Origin: Candidatus Paracaedibacteraceae bacterium
Lineage (GTDB): Bacteria > Pseudomonadota > Alphaproteobacteria > Paracaedibacterales > Paracaedibacteraceae
Length of the DNA stretch: 64,000 nucleotides
Direction of reading: 5' to 3'
Assembly: GCA_019636035.1 (NCBI GenBank)
Contig: JAHBYI010000001.1
Span: 861,508-925,507 of the forward strand
Below are positions 1 through 8,518 of this stretch, in pieces (position 1 is the first letter of the stretch; every line of letters starts with the position of its first letter). The notes below the pieces were generated by a model that ran no database searches, was not told where the DNA came from, and saw only the letters and a program-made list of their open reading frames with translations. The translations under genes and the position numbers were made by a program.

Positions 1-88
1 ACAAACGAGGCATGTAAACAAAGAGGAGTAACCCTAACAAAAATGCTGCTAGGATAAGGCGTGTTATTTGCCCGCGTGATAAGTCCAT
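1..88 (-). CDS. 5' end of a membrane protein (cut by window edge)
   Basis: An open frame runs leftward from an ATG at 88 off the window edge without a stop (29 codons visible). The peptide begins MDLSRGQITRL and continues into a leucine-rich hydrophobic segment (LILAAFLLGLLLFVYM), which looks like a first transmembrane helix with a cytoplasmic N-terminus. It is divergent from meaB, leaving about 85 bases of AT-rich sequence between them for both promoters. No strong Shine-Dalgarno sequence is visible. The family cannot be told from this much sequence. Confidence 0.45.
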   Translation of the reverse strand, partial: MDLSRGQITRLILAAFLLGLLLFVYMPRL

Positions 89-173
89 TTCAAAAACTCA
101 GAATTCAACTATTCTTAGATTCATTATTTAGTATAATATGTTAATTAGTGATTAATTTTAGATAGCAAAATGA

Positions 174-1094
174 ATGACTTATAATTTTTCTAGCTTGATT
201 GATAATCGCCGTGAGTTGGCAAAATTAATCTCATTATTAGAATCGGAAGCTGAGGCTGATCGATTGCAGGCGGATAATCTTGTTGATGAGATGCTTGCAT
301 CGCCTATTCGGGGGCGAGTTATTGTGATTACAGGAATGCCGGGGGCTGGGAAATCAACCTTCATTAACCGGTTTGGCACTCACTTAGCCGATCAAGGTCA
401 GAAGATCGCTGTATTAGCCATTGATCCATCCTCACAGCTGACGTTGGGGGCAATTATGGGGGATAAAACTCGGATGACGGATCTTGCTCGCCATCCCAAT
501 GTGTTCATCCGACCTAGTCCTTCGGGAGCCGGCTACCTTGGGGGTGTTTCTCCAAAAACAGAAGATGTTATCATTTTGCTCAAGGCTGTGGGCTTTGACA
601 CCATTTTTATTGAAACGATCGGTGTTGGTCAAAATGAGAATGATGCGTGTTTATTTGCAGATTATGTCATGATGATTATTCCTCCGGCAACAGGGGACGA
701 AATCCAAGCTGTTAAGCGGGGCAACATTGAGTTTATTGATTGTGTCTTGATTAATAAACATGATGGCGATACGCGGCAGAGTGCTGAGGCAACAGCTCAT
801 GCTTATCGGTCGAGTTTGCGGGAAGATAAACTTGTCCTCTTAGTTTCGAGCCTTGAGGGGACAGGGTTTGGTGCCGTTGGTGATATCGTACAACAAGTCC
901 AACCCAAAGCACATGATCCCGCCGTTTTATTGGCGTATCGGTTAGAGCGTTCTCTTTTTGCAGAGCTTTTAGCCATACCGGACGTTCACGCTCTTTTTAA
1001 TGAGGTTTTGCTCTCATCCGGGTCAAGTCGAGGGCGGTCGAGATTATTTTTGAATACCTTAAAGAAGTTATTGACGAAAGAGGCTGGAATATAG
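174..1094 (+). CDS. meaB: methylmalonyl-CoA mutase-associated GTPase MeaB
   Basis: MeaB/ArgK-family P-loop GTPase of 306 residues, near the usual length. It is a chaperone that protects and reloads B12-dependent methylmalonyl-CoA mutase. Visible motifs are the Walker A GMPGAGKST (about residues 54-62), the family signature SPSGAGYLGG (about 115-124), the IETIGVGQNE stretch (about 147-156) and the G4-like NKHDGD (about 194-199). Its client, methylmalonyl-CoA mutase, is in the same window at 19934-22021 on the other strand, so the usual mutase-meaB adjacency has been broken. Another ATG lies at 170 in a different frame but runs into a stop after four codons. No clear ribosome binding site is visible. 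Confidence 0.95.
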   Translation: MTYNFSSLIDNRRELAKLISLLESEAEADRLQADNLVDEMLASPIRGRVIVITGMPGAGKSTFINRFGTHLADQGQKIAVLAIDPSSQLTLGAIMGDKTRMTDLARHPNVFIRPSPSGAGYLGGVSPKTEDVIILLKAVGFDTIFIETIGVGQNENDACLFADYVMMIIPPATGDEIQAVKRGNIEFIDCVLINKHDGDTRQSAEATAHAYRSSLREDKLVLLVSSLEGTGFGAVGDIVQQVQPKAHDPAVLLAYRLERSLFAELLAIPDVHALFNEVLLSSGSSRGRSRLFLNTLKKLLTKEAGI

Positions 1095-1134
1095 TACATA
1101 TGTACCAAGTAATTTATTTTTATGGAGTATGACC

Positions 1135-1422
1135 ATGGCACGTCGTTGTGCAATTTCAAAAAAAGGTGTGCTTGCCGGGAATAACGTAAGCCACGCAAAC
1201 AACAGAACACGCCGTCGCTTTTTGCCAAACTTGCAGAATGTTAGCTTTATGTCCGAAGCGTTGGGACGGTCTATCAGCCTACGTTTGTCAACCAATGCTG
1301 TTCGTACAATCGAGTTCCACGGTGGTCTTGATGCGTATTTGACAAAAGTTAGTTCAGTTGGTTTGGATGCAAAGATTGCAAAGTTGAAAAAACTTATCGT
1401 TTCTGCCAAAGCATCTGCCTAA
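1135..1422 (+). CDS. rpmB: 50S ribosomal protein L28
   Basis: Small basic ribosomal protein (95 residues) with the typical L28 opening MARRCAISKKGVLAGNNVSH and the NRTRRRFLPNLQ segment. The frame is also open from an ATG six bases upstream (1129), but GGAG at 1123-1126 lies only two bases from that ATG and eight from the one at 1135. L28 proteins normally begin MARRC, so 1135 is preferred. The gene stands alone between meaB and a strong terminator. Confidence 0.96.
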   Translation: MARRCAISKKGVLAGNNVSHANNRTRRRFLPNLQNVSFMSEALGRSISLRLSTNAVRTIEFHGGLDAYLTKVSSVGLDAKIAKLKKLIVSAKASA

Positions 1423-1443
1423 GATCGCTTAGAGATTTTGAGA

Positions 1444-1467
1444 AACCCCGCACATGCGGGGTTTTTT
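1444..1467 (+). terminator. rho-independent terminator of rpmB
   Basis: The stem CCCCGC / GCGGGG with loop ACAT is flanked by AA and a run of six T. It begins about 20 bases after the rpmB stop and also separates rpmB from the convergent gene ending at 1483. Confidence 0.9.
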
Positions 1468-1482
1468 GTTGTGAGGGAGAAG

Positions 1483-2562
1483 TTATAGTTGATCCAGCCA
1501 GCTCACAATATATTCAGGATATTGCTCGAACCAGCCATCGACTGTATAGCTGCCTGTATTTGTATCGATATCAGAGAAGTATGGACCCTTCTTGAAAAAC
1601 CAATTATAGACAGATCCCCAAAACCCTAGACCAAAATCGGGTATTTTAGCAGCAAAATAACACGTATCACTAAAGGCACTATGTTGAACATTAGGTGACC
1701 AGATTGTGCTCTTTGATATTTTTGTGAGTTGATCACCCACATCTTCTTGGTATTGTTGCATTCCTCGAATAAACAAAACAGGTTTTGCCTCAGGATTGGG
1801 TGGTACACCAATACGTCCATAAACAGCACGTTCTGTGATCTTAGAATCAATATCCACAACAGCGTGGATTCGTTGATCAGAAAATCCCTTGATATGAGCA
1901 ATATTGCCGCCGATGCTATGCCCCATAAGGATTATTTTCGTTGTATCAAAAGAGTTTGATAAATCACCAAAGGCCTGAAGATTATCGAAAATAAAATCAA
2001 TGTCTTTCATGGCAGAGGCAATCGCTTCATCATCATATGCATAACGATAATCCCGATCTCGTTGCAGGTACCAGGCATCTTTCAATGTTAAGACAATTGT
2101 TGACCCATCGGGGAATTTTACAAAATTAGCAACATAAGGTTGATCCATTGTAATCACAATATAGCCATGGGATGCGAGAGTTTCGTACAGAATGCTTAAC
2201 AGTTGTCGTTCTCCGCCCCGCCCGGGAAATGAGATGATAACAGGAAACTTATGATTTTTAATAAGTGCAGCATGAGGAATAGCATGGCCTAAGACTTTTG
2301 TGCCACAAACCAGGCCATTATCAAGGGTTCCTGGCATATAGGGTGCGGTTATTTTTGTTTTTTCTGTAGGGTAAAAGACCGTTGCCATCCAGCGACGTTT
2401 TTCAGAAGTACGAAGCTGTGTTCTCGATGGGTCTGATAATTCTATATTAATGGTGCCAACGCTGTATATCCCCTTAGGCTCTGGTAAAACGAGAGGAGGT
2501 TCCATTGCCTGAGTGACAAAAATTAGGGCTAAGAGGGAGATAATCACCTTAACAAATATCAT
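1483..2562 (-). CDS. exported alpha/beta hydrolase, platelet-activating-factor acetylhydrolase-like
   Basis: The 359-residue protein has a signal peptide (MIFVKVIISLLALIFVTQA) and an alpha/beta-hydrolase fold. The nucleophile elbow is GHSIGG, preceded by SFPGRGGERQ, where the oxyanion region lies. A likely catalytic His is in QHSAFSD, which resembles the H-x-S-F-S-D motif of PAF-acetylhydrolases (PF03403). Such enzymes hydrolyse short-chain or oxidised phospholipid esters. The start is placed at 2562 because that ATG overlaps the upstream stop codon (ATGA) and begins the signal peptide; the longer frame only adds nine non-hydrophobic residues. It is translationally coupled to the P-loop gene upstream. 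Substrate is inferred; a general esterase is possible. Confidence 0.7.
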   Translation of the reverse strand: MIFVKVIISLLALIFVTQAMEPPLVLPEPKGIYSVGTINIELSDPSRTQLRTSEKRRWMATVFYPTEKTKITAPYMPGTLDNGLVCGTKVLGHAIPHAALIKNHKFPVIISFPGRGGERQLLSILYETLASHGYIVITMDQPYVANFVKFPDGSTIVLTLKDAWYLQRDRDYRYAYDDEAIASAMKDIDFIFDNLQAFGDLSNSFDTTKIILMGHSIGGNIAHIKGFSDQRIHAVVDIDSKITERAVYGRIGVPPNPEAKPVLFIRGMQQYQEDVGDQLTKISKSTIWSPNVQHSAFSDTCYFAAKIPDFGLGFWGSVYNWFFKKGPYFSDIDTNTGSYTVDGWFEQYPEYIVSWLDQL

Positions 2563-3098
2563 ATCGTATGCTCCGTTATAAAATGGCAACGCTGTTCAAT
2601 TGTCAGATCGCTTGGGACTCTTATAAGGTCAAAACCAAATTGCGTGTAAATATCTAAATGGATTTGTTCAAAAACAAGAGCTTCTTCATAGGTAATTTTG
2701 CGAGCATCTGTAGGCTCAATAAACCCTAAATTCTCAAAGAAAAAGACTGTTCTCTGATAACTCTTGTTGTTTAGGCAATGGTCAATTTCATTCAATAATT
2801 CTGCTGAGAAGGGGTATTTTAGATATTGAGCCAGCGCATAGGTACAAAAGGGGGAACGGTCATAAAATTGCAATGGAGCCTCATCTAAATCACCTCTTTT
2901 GACCTTCTGGGCTAAGACAATCTTATCGATGAAATCAGGATGCTCCCATGGGTGTTCTATCCCCGTGGCTTGTTCTTGAGTAATTATGGCTGTGGCTGCC
3001 TCGTGAACCACCGTGTATCCTTGCTTTTCCAAGGCTTGAATAACGGACGTTTTGCCACTACCCGGCATCCCTGTTAAAATGAAGCGTCTTATCCTCAT
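2559..3098 (-). CDS. small P-loop ATPase/kinase-like protein (AAA_28 type)
   Basis: The 179-residue protein begins MRIRRFILTGMPGSGKTSV, where GMPGSGKT is Walker A. It continues with HEAATAIITQEQ and DRSPFCTYALAQYL, features of the AAA_28 / NadR-like nucleotide-kinase group whose DRS motif sits in the Walker B region. Similar small ATPases occur singly in many bacteria and their substrate is unknown. It overlaps the downstream hydrolase by four bases (ATGA), so the two are probably one transcript. The beta-lactamase-like gene stops 26 bases downstream of the point where this one starts, counting along the plus strand. Confidence 0.65.
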   Translation of the reverse strand: MRIRRFILTGMPGSGKTSVIQALEKQGYTVVHEAATAIITQEQATGIEHPWEHPDFIDKIVLAQKVKRGDLDEAPLQFYDRSPFCTYALAQYLKYPFSAELLNEIDHCLNNKSYQRTVFFFENLGFIEPTDARKITYEEALVFEQIHLDIYTQFGFDLIRVPSDLTIEQRCHFITEHTI

Positions 3099-3124
3099 TC
3101 TCTTTGTTGTCCTAGTCGTGGAAT

Positions 3125-3898
3125 TTATTGCTCAAATTCATTAATAAGATACCATAGCTTTATCCATGTCTCATTTCGGATGCGGAATGAGGCAAAGGTG
3201 CTTTGTTTTTCCGTATCCAGAATATGACCAGCAAAGACAATGCGGCGATCGCCCTTTTCAAGGTAGCCAACAAACCAACCATGTTGTCGGTCAGTTCGTT
3301 GACCCTGATTATCTATTTGTTGGCCATTTCCTGTTTTTCCATACAGTTTCCACCCGCCAGCCATTTCCTGAATGAACATGATTTTTTCTGTCTTATCATA
3401 GCTTTCTTGGCTTAGGGGGAATTGGCGATCAATCATCTTTTGAAGAAAGTCAGTTTGACCATTCAATGAGATTTTTAAAGAGCTCGAGATCCAAGCACTT
3501 GTTAATCCACCTGACAGATCCATATTTCCATAAGCAAAATCTGTCACGTATTTTTGAAATTTATCCATACCCAACTTTGTTGTTAGGATTCGTGAATACC
3601 ACAAGCAGCTGTCTCTCATCCAACCATGGGGGTCGTGATCGGCCTTACAAACATTGATAAAAGAGTCTTCGTCTTTAGGCCGTTCCCAAGACGGAGCACT
3701 GTCATCTTTTAAGATGCCAGAGTCAAACCCAATTAAACTTAAGGCAATTTTAAAAGTCGATTGGGGCGCATAAGCCGTGTCACAATCTCCTTCTTGTTTG
3801 AGAATCTTCCCCTTTTCTTTGGCAATAAAGGAGATAGTCGAAGCGATTGCCTGATTTGATAATAGGATAGAACATAACAATAAAACGATTTTGTTCAT
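3125..3898 (-). CDS. exported class D (OXA-type) beta-lactamase homologue
   Basis: The 257-residue protein has a signal peptide (MNKIVLLLCSILLSNQAIAS) and the class D serine active-site motifs in order: STFK at 47-50, S-C-L at 97-99 (family S-x-V), YGN at 123-125, SAWISSSLKIS at 134-144 (equivalent of the W-containing loop), KTG at 188-190 and GWFVGYLEKG at 207-216. The length is typical of OXA enzymes. The catalytic Ser and carbamylatable Lys are kept; the S-x-V motif has Leu in place of Val. Whether it hydrolyses antibiotics or is a BlaR/penicillin-sensing relative cannot be told, but a free periplasmic domain with a signal peptide fits an enzyme. There is a short gap to the GrpB-GNAT gene upstream. 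Confidence 0.85.
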   Translation of the reverse strand: MNKIVLLLCSILLSNQAIASTISFIAKEKGKILKQEGDCDTAYAPQSTFKIALSLIGFDSGILKDDSAPSWERPKDEDSFINVCKADHDPHGWMRDSCLWYSRILTTKLGMDKFQKYVTDFAYGNMDLSGGLTSAWISSSLKISLNGQTDFLQKMIDRQFPLSQESYDKTEKIMFIQEMAGGWKLYGKTGNGQQIDNQGQRTDRQHGWFVGYLEKGDRRIVFAGHILDTEKQSTFASFRIRNETWIKLWYLINEFEQ

Positions 3899-3915
3899 GA
3901 AGAATATCTTCCTTG

Positions 3916-4866
3916 CTAGTGAATTATTTTACCGACGGGGACATCATTCGGATCAGAATCATGAGACTCCGGATCATCAAAGGGCATCTCGGTATAGCCA
4001 TTTTTGAGGTAGAATGTTAGGCTACTTTGTCTGGATTCTGCATGGATGCTTTTGATGTCTAATTTTTTTAGCCACGCCTCAATTAAAGCCAAAAAACGGC
4101 TGCCGGCATTTTGATTTCGCTTAGCTTCTGTAATAGCAATAATACGAATTGCGGCTCTTTGATCCATCCAGAACTGAAGATGAGTATACCCTATAATTTT
4201 TGTGCCGTGATAGAAAATCAAATGGGTATGATCGGGGTGATCAAACGTCCATGTATAGGGATCATCGATGCCGTTTGGGGCAAAGAAATAGATCTTGCGA
4301 AAATGTTGAGCCGCAGCCCATTCCGTATTGTCGCTGCATTTGAGGATCCGCATTTTATCAAAACCGGATTTTTCCAAAACACCTCGGATAAAATCACCTT
4401 TACGGAGGGTATAGTTTGCAAAACGAGAATTTTCCTTGAGGTAGGATGATTCATCTTGTAAAAGTTCTTGTTTCAGACGGGCATAATCATCGCGGTCTTG
4501 GGGGTGCGTTCTCAAGTAATCCCTGAACTTCAGATTAAGGTCGATTTCTGGGTGACCTTCCTCAAAGAGATGTAGATTAACTTTGTTTTCTGCCCGTTTT
4601 ACAAAGCCAAATTGGCATGGAATATTCCACTCACCTTTGTAAATAAACCCTGATTTTTCCAGCGGTTCTATCGATTCCTTTCCATTTTTTACAACAGCAA
4701 TAATGTCAATTTTGGGCTTAGCACTCAGGCCAGGAACGGAGGTTGATCCAACATGATGAATCTCTAGGCAGTTATTTCCCAAAGCCTGACGGATAAGCGT
4801 TTCTTCTTTGTCAAAAGCATCAGGCCAATTTGGGTCATAGGTGGTAATGTCGATATTTTTCTTCAT
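3916..4866 (-). CDS. GrpB-family nucleotidyltransferase-like / GNAT acetyltransferase fusion
   Basis: This is a two-domain protein of 316 residues. The N-terminal part (about 1-165) is GrpB/UPF0157-like: YDPNWPDAF, then EIHHVGSTSVPGLSAKPKID, a nucleotidyltransferase-fold signature. The C-terminal part (about 175-316) is a GNAT domain: RIIAITEAKRNQNAGSRFL contains the acetyl-CoA-binding Q/R-x-x-G-x-G/A region (here QNAGSR), followed by ESRQSSLTFYLKNGYTE. The start at 4866 gives the usual GrpB opening (MKKNIDITTYDPNWP); the frame extends 15 codons further upstream but that part looks non-coding. Substrates are unknown for both domains. The GNAT half may modify a small molecule. Confidence 0.75.
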   Translation of the reverse strand: MKKNIDITTYDPNWPDAFDKEETLIRQALGNNCLEIHHVGSTSVPGLSAKPKIDIIAVVKNGKESIEPLEKSGFIYKGEWNIPCQFGFVKRAENKVNLHLFEEGHPEIDLNLKFRDYLRTHPQDRDDYARLKQELLQDESSYLKENSRFANYTLRKGDFIRGVLEKSGFDKMRILKCSDNTEWAAAQHFRKIYFFAPNGIDDPYTWTFDHPDHTHLIFYHGTKIIGYTHLQFWMDQRAAIRIIAITEAKRNQNAGSRFLALIEAWLKKLDIKSIHAESRQSSLTFYLKNGYTEMPFDDPESHDSDPNDVPVGKIIH

Positions 4867-4922
4867 GATGTTTTTCTCAATTCTCGATTGATTTGCCCTG
4901 ATTTCCCTCACTTACTGTGTAC

Positions 4923-4951
4923 TATAGCTGGATTATAGGGGGTTGGCTATA
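4923..4951. repeat. 29-bp palindromic repeat, family B, copy 1
   Basis: Inverted repeat of the form TATAGCNGG-ATTATAGGGG-TTGGCTATA. Related copies lie at 9846-9873, 33722-33750 and 52836-52865. The last five codons and the stop of the GyrI-like gene (minus strand, stop at 4933-4935) lie inside this copy. Confidence 0.75.
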
Positions 4952-5436
4952 CCAATGTAAATATCGAGTTCTGTGTTGTTATGGTCAAGACTGCGTTCAT
5001 CATAAATTTCAAAATCTGCAATATAAGTCCGCTCTCCCCCGAGATCAGAGGGGCTCATCTTCCATATGTTTTGCCACATATCGATGCACACCTGAGGCAT
5101 TGGCCCCGATTGATTGGTGAACTTTGCATAGTGCTGAGCAGGGATTGTCAGGGTCTCAAATTCTGTATCAATTCCGTCAAAAGAGGTTACTTCTTCACCG
5201 ATAAAATAGGTGTAATCGCCATTCACATCACTTTCATACTGTGTATAAACACAAAAAGTTGTTCCGGGATTTTTCTTGTTTGTGATTCTTTCAGCCAAGC
5301 CATTGTGAAAATAACGTTGAACCGTTGCTGCAATTTTATTGGTCGAAGGATCACTTTCAAAGATTTGGGCATTATTGGTTCTTGTGCTGATGCCCACTAA
5401 TTTAAACTCTGCCCGTTCTGCACTAGCTTTTTGCAT
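4933..5436 (-). CDS. GyrI-like / AraC effector-binding domain protein
   Basis: The 167-residue stand-alone effector-binding (GyrI-like, SOUL-fold) protein runs from EFKLVGISTRTNN through TFCVYTQYESDVNGDYTYFIGEEV to a C-terminal ELDIYIGIANPL, the usual end of such domains (D-I-Y-I-x-I). It has no DNA-binding domain, so it may bind a small ligand or protein as the integron-encoded effector-binding proteins do. The start has a good AGGAG ribosome binding site 7 bases upstream. The last residues IANPL and the stop codon are encoded by a dispersed palindromic repeat (4923-4951), so the natural C-terminus may have been altered by the insertion. Confidence 0.7.
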   Translation of the reverse strand: MQKASAERAEFKLVGISTRTNNAQIFESDPSTNKIAATVQRYFHNGLAERITNKKNPGTTFCVYTQYESDVNGDYTYFIGEEVTSFDGIDTEFETLTIPAQHYAKFTNQSGPMPQVCIDMWQNIWKMSPSDLGGERTYIADFEIYDERSLDHNNTELDIYIGIANPL

Positions 5437-5528
5437 TATTTATCTCCTGCTTGTTTTATTAAGGTGACTATACATTAACGTCAGTTCGACGTAAGGAAAC
5501 AAAAAATTGTTGCCTAAACGCTCTGTAG

Positions 5529-5718
5529 CTGCCGGAATCCCTTACCTCTCCCCTTGTGGGAGAGGTCGGCCAACGGCCGGGTGAGGGGTGAAAACAAATA
5601 AGTCAATAAAAGCAATTAACAGACGTCTGTTTTCTTTTGCTCTATTGTTTATTAGTACCCCTCACCCGCTCTTCGAGCGACCTCTCCCACAAGGGGAGAG
5701 GTGAGGTATTCCGCCAGT
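5529..5718. repeat. inverted pair of GC-rich palindromic repeats (family C)
   Basis: Two copies of an about 60-bp element lie in opposite orientation, left arm about 5529-5590 and right arm about 5656-5718, with a 66-base AT-rich spacer. Each copy contains CCTCTCCC-CTTGTGG-GGAGAGG-type palindromes and a CACCC...GGGTG pair. The inner parts differ: GGCCGTTGGCC in the left copy, GCTCTTCGAGCG in the right. A diverged copy of the right-hand version lies inside the mutS coding sequence at 43932-43980. The 374-base gap 5437-5810 holds nothing else apart from the promoter region of the GyrI-like gene. Confidence 0.85.
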
Positions 5719-5810
5719 TGTAGGGCGTATCAGCACCTTTTATTTTATTTCTTATATCGAATTCACGTTACATTATTATGTGAGCTCAATGCCAACGTTT
5801 TTTTGATATG

Positions 5811-6605
5811 CTATTTCACATCTGCCCAAATACGACGCTTACTGAGGTACATGACAATGCTCATGATCAAGAGATAGAACATGACCTTGATACCCATTTG
5901 TTTGCGGTCGTCTGACTCAGGCTCTGATGCCCATGCGAGGAATGCCGTTACATCGTGTGCCATCTGCTCAACGGTTGCCTTAGTGCCATCAGAATAGGTG
6001 ACTTGCCCCTCGGTATGGAGCGGTTGAGCCATGGATATTTGTCCACCAGAGAAATAAGGGTTATAATGGCGACCTTCGCCGATTTCAACACCTTCCGGGG
6101 CTTTTTCATAACCTGTTAACAGAGAATACACATAGTCAGGGCCAAATTTACGAGCCTTAACAACCATAGATAAATCAGGTGGATAAGCTCCGTTATTGGC
6201 AGCACGAGCTGCCTTTTGGTTGGGATAAGGCTTTGGAAATTTATCGACGGCCGTTGCTTTTCTCTCAATCGGTTCGCCATCACCGTTGATATCAGGAACT
6301 TTGTATTCAGCAGCGAGTGCAGCAACTTCATCTTTGGTGAGTCCCAAATTGGATTCACGGATTTCATGGATTCCTTTGCCTTTTCCTTGCAAATTTCCGA
6401 AACGTAAATGGTCGATGGCGTGGCACGAGGCGCAAACATTTTTGTAAACTTCAAAGCCGCGTTGAAGTTCAGCCCGTTTAAACGTACCAAAGGAACCTTT
6501 GAAGGAGAAATTAATTTCTTTCGGGTGTTTTGCATCGGTGTTGGCTATGGCTGTTCCGAGCGTAACCAATCCTAATATAAAGGAGGAAAGTAAAGTCCGT
6601 TTCAT
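5811..6605 (-). CDS. petC: cytochrome c1 of the bc1 complex
   Basis: This membrane-anchored c-type cytochrome (264 residues) receives electrons from the Rieske protein. It has a signal peptide (MKRTLLSSFILGLVTLGTAIA), the heme-binding CASCH with flanking VCASCHAIDHLRFGNL (about residues 56-71), a candidate axial Met in GGQISMAQPL (about 190-199), and a single C-terminal transmembrane helix (MFYLLIMSIVMYL) followed by a basic tail. It is the last gene of petABC and starts two bases after petB stops. The heme-attachment step requires the cytochrome c maturation system, not in this window. Confidence 0.96.
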   Translation of the reverse strand: MKRTLLSSFILGLVTLGTAIANTDAKHPKEINFSFKGSFGTFKRAELQRGFEVYKNVCASCHAIDHLRFGNLQGKGKGIHEIRESNLGLTKDEVAALAAEYKVPDINGDGEPIERKATAVDKFPKPYPNQKAARAANNGAYPPDLSMVVKARKFGPDYVYSLLTGYEKAPEGVEIGEGRHYNPYFSGGQISMAQPLHTEGQVTYSDGTKATVEQMAHDVTAFLAWASEPESDDRKQMGIKVMFYLLIMSIVMYLSKRRIWADVK

Positions 6606-6606
6606 C

Positions 6607-7803
6607 TTATTTCCCCGCTTTCAATACTGGGTTGCTGATGCTCATGGGCAGAGGTGGTACAGGTTCATACTTATTCAAAAGTGGCAAGAGAACCAAGAAG
6701 TGGAAGAAATAATACGCTGTTGATAATTGGCCAACTGCCACAAACAGTCCTTCCGGAGGATTGGCTCCGACCCAACCAAGGATAATGCAATCCAGAAAGA
6801 GCACCCAAAATGCGATGCGGTAGTACGGGCGGAATTTTGCACTGCGAACAGGATGTTTGTCAATAAAGGGTAAGACAAACAAGACGGCAATCGCGCTGAA
6901 CATGGCAATCACACCGGATAGTTTGTCCGGAATAGATCGAAGGATCGCATAAAACGGTAGGAAGTACCATTCGGGGACGATGTGCGGTGGTGTAACAAGC
7001 GGGTCAGCCGGGATATAGTTATCAGGTTCACCGAAAAAGTTGGGTGCAAAAAAGACGAATCCCAAATAAAAGACAAAGAAGATACTCAGGCCAAAGGCGT
7101 CTTTGATTGTATAATAGGGGTGGAACGGGATGCTATCCTCAGGTCCTTTACGATCGATACCGAGTGGGTTGTTGGAGCCAAACTGGTGCAGGGCAACAAG
7201 ATGCAAAACGCTGACAGCGGCGATAATAAAGGGCAATAAATAATGGAGAGCAAAAAATCGATTTAATGTTGGGTTATCCACAGAAAAACCGCCCCAAAGC
7301 CATTCAACAATTGATTCACCGACTACGGGGATGGCTGAGAATAAATTGGTGATTACGGTGGCACCCCAGAAACTCATTTGCCCCCAAGGTAAAACATATC
7401 CCATGAAGGCCGTCGCCATCATCAACAGCAAGATAACAACACCAATCATCCACAATAACTCGCGCGGGGACTTATAGGATCCGTAGTATAGTCCGCGGAA
7501 AATATGAACGTAGACCACGATAAAGAACATGGATGCACCGTTCATATGGAGATAGCGAATCAGCCAACCATAGTTAACTTCGCGCATGATCCGTTCAACC
7601 GAATCAAAAGCAAATGCTGTGTGCGGCGTATAGCTCATAGCTAAAAACACACCCGTCAGGATCATGATGACCAGCATAACGCCAGCCAAAGAACCAAAGT
7701 TCCAAGCATAACTTAAATTTTTCGGAGTCGGGTATTCACGAAGTTCGTGATTTACCATTGTAAAGATCGGCAGGCGATCATCAATCCACTTAATAATACT
7801 CAC
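6607..7803 (-). CDS. petB: cytochrome b of the bc1 complex
   Basis: The 398-residue multi-helix quinol-oxidising subunit carries [18 protein letters not shown], the heme-ligand helices ([22 protein letters not shown]), the Qo-site PEWYF motif ([14 protein letters not shown]), and the [16 protein letters not shown] segment. The full-length b (rather than split b6/IV) form is typical of alphaproteobacteria and mitochondria. It overlaps the end of petA by four bases (ATGA) and is followed directly by petC. Confidence 0.97.
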   Translation of the reverse strand: MSIIKWIDDRLPIFTMVNHELREYPTPKNLSYAWNFGSLAGVMLVIMILTGVFLAMSYTPHTAFAFDSVERIMREVNYGWLIRYLHMNGASMFFIVVYVHIFRGLYYGSYKSPRELLWMIGVVILLLMMATAFMGYVLPWGQMSFWGATVITNLFSAIPVVGESIVEWLWGGFSVDNPTLNRFFALHYLLPFIIAAVSVLHLVALHQFGSNNPLGIDRKGPEDSIPFHPYYTIKDAFGLSIFFVFYLGFVFFAPNFFGEPDNYIPADPLVTPPHIVPEWYFLPFYAILRSIPDKLSGVIAMFSAIAVLFVLPFIDKHPVRSAKFRPYYRIAFWVLFLDCIILGWVGANPPEGLFVAVGQLSTAYYFFHFLVLLPLLNKYEPVPPLPMSISNPVLKAGK

Positions 7804-8357
7804 GCTTTTTCCCCAATTCTGATGACTTTATTATCATTGATGAATGTGTACGCCGGTACAGGTAAATTGAGGGGAGCAGGGCCGCTGATGATCCGTCCGG
7901 AGGCATCGTATTTCGATCCATGACAAGCGCACAACCAGCCGTCTTCACCCTGTTGAATTAAGTTTTTGCGCTGTGTTGGGATACATCCTAAATGAGTGCA
8001 AACGCCAATAACCACAAGCCAGTCAGGTTTTTGTACGCGCGATTCGTCGGTTTGCGGATCTTTCAAGTCCTTGAGCGGCCAAGCACGAACTTCTTTTACT
8101 TCTTCGTCGGTACGTCGTTTAATAAAAATCGGTTTGCCACGCCACATGGAAACGATAGAATCACCGGGGTTAAGTTTAGAAACGTCCACGTCAACCGTTG
8201 ACGACGCCAGCGTATCATCCGCCGGATTCATGCTTTGGATAAAGGGAACCACGACGGCACCTGCACCAACAGCGGCAAATGCCCCAGCCGAAATGTGTAT
8301 AAAATCTCGACGTGTTGCCTGTGGTGTATTTTCTGCTGTTTTTTTACCCGTGGCCAC
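7800..8357 (-). CDS. petA: ubiquinol-cytochrome c reductase Rieske iron-sulfur subunit
   Basis: The 185-residue Rieske protein binds its 2Fe-2S cluster through CTHLGC and CACHGS. The N-terminus has a twin-arginine leader ([20 protein letters not shown]) that also serves as the membrane anchor, so its export should depend on the tatABC genes at 40017-41178. It is the first gene of petABC, which reads leftward; the promoter should lie in the 160-base gap to rarA, transcribed divergently. Confidence 0.97.
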   Translation of the reverse strand: MATGKKTAENTPQATRRDFIHISAGAFAAVGAGAVVVPFIQSMNPADDTLASSTVDVDVSKLNPGDSIVSMWRGKPIFIKRRTDEEVKEVRAWPLKDLKDPQTDESRVQKPDWLVVIGVCTHLGCIPTQRKNLIQQGEDGWLCACHGSKYDASGRIISGPAPLNLPVPAYTFINDNKVIRIGEKA

Positions 8358-8518
8358 TCCGAACCCCTTTAATAAAATTATTCCTATCCCATTAAAACCT
8401 TATTTTCCGTGCTTTTTGAATGCGACAGCATGACGCATCATAGCCGACTCAGAGGTCGACTTCTTGGTTTTGATTGGGTATACTATACCATAAACCCGTT
8501 TTAAACAGCAATTTTCGA

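Noticed and set aside
1068..1409. Minus-strand ORF opposite rpmB
   Set aside because: Shadow of the ribosomal protein L28 gene.
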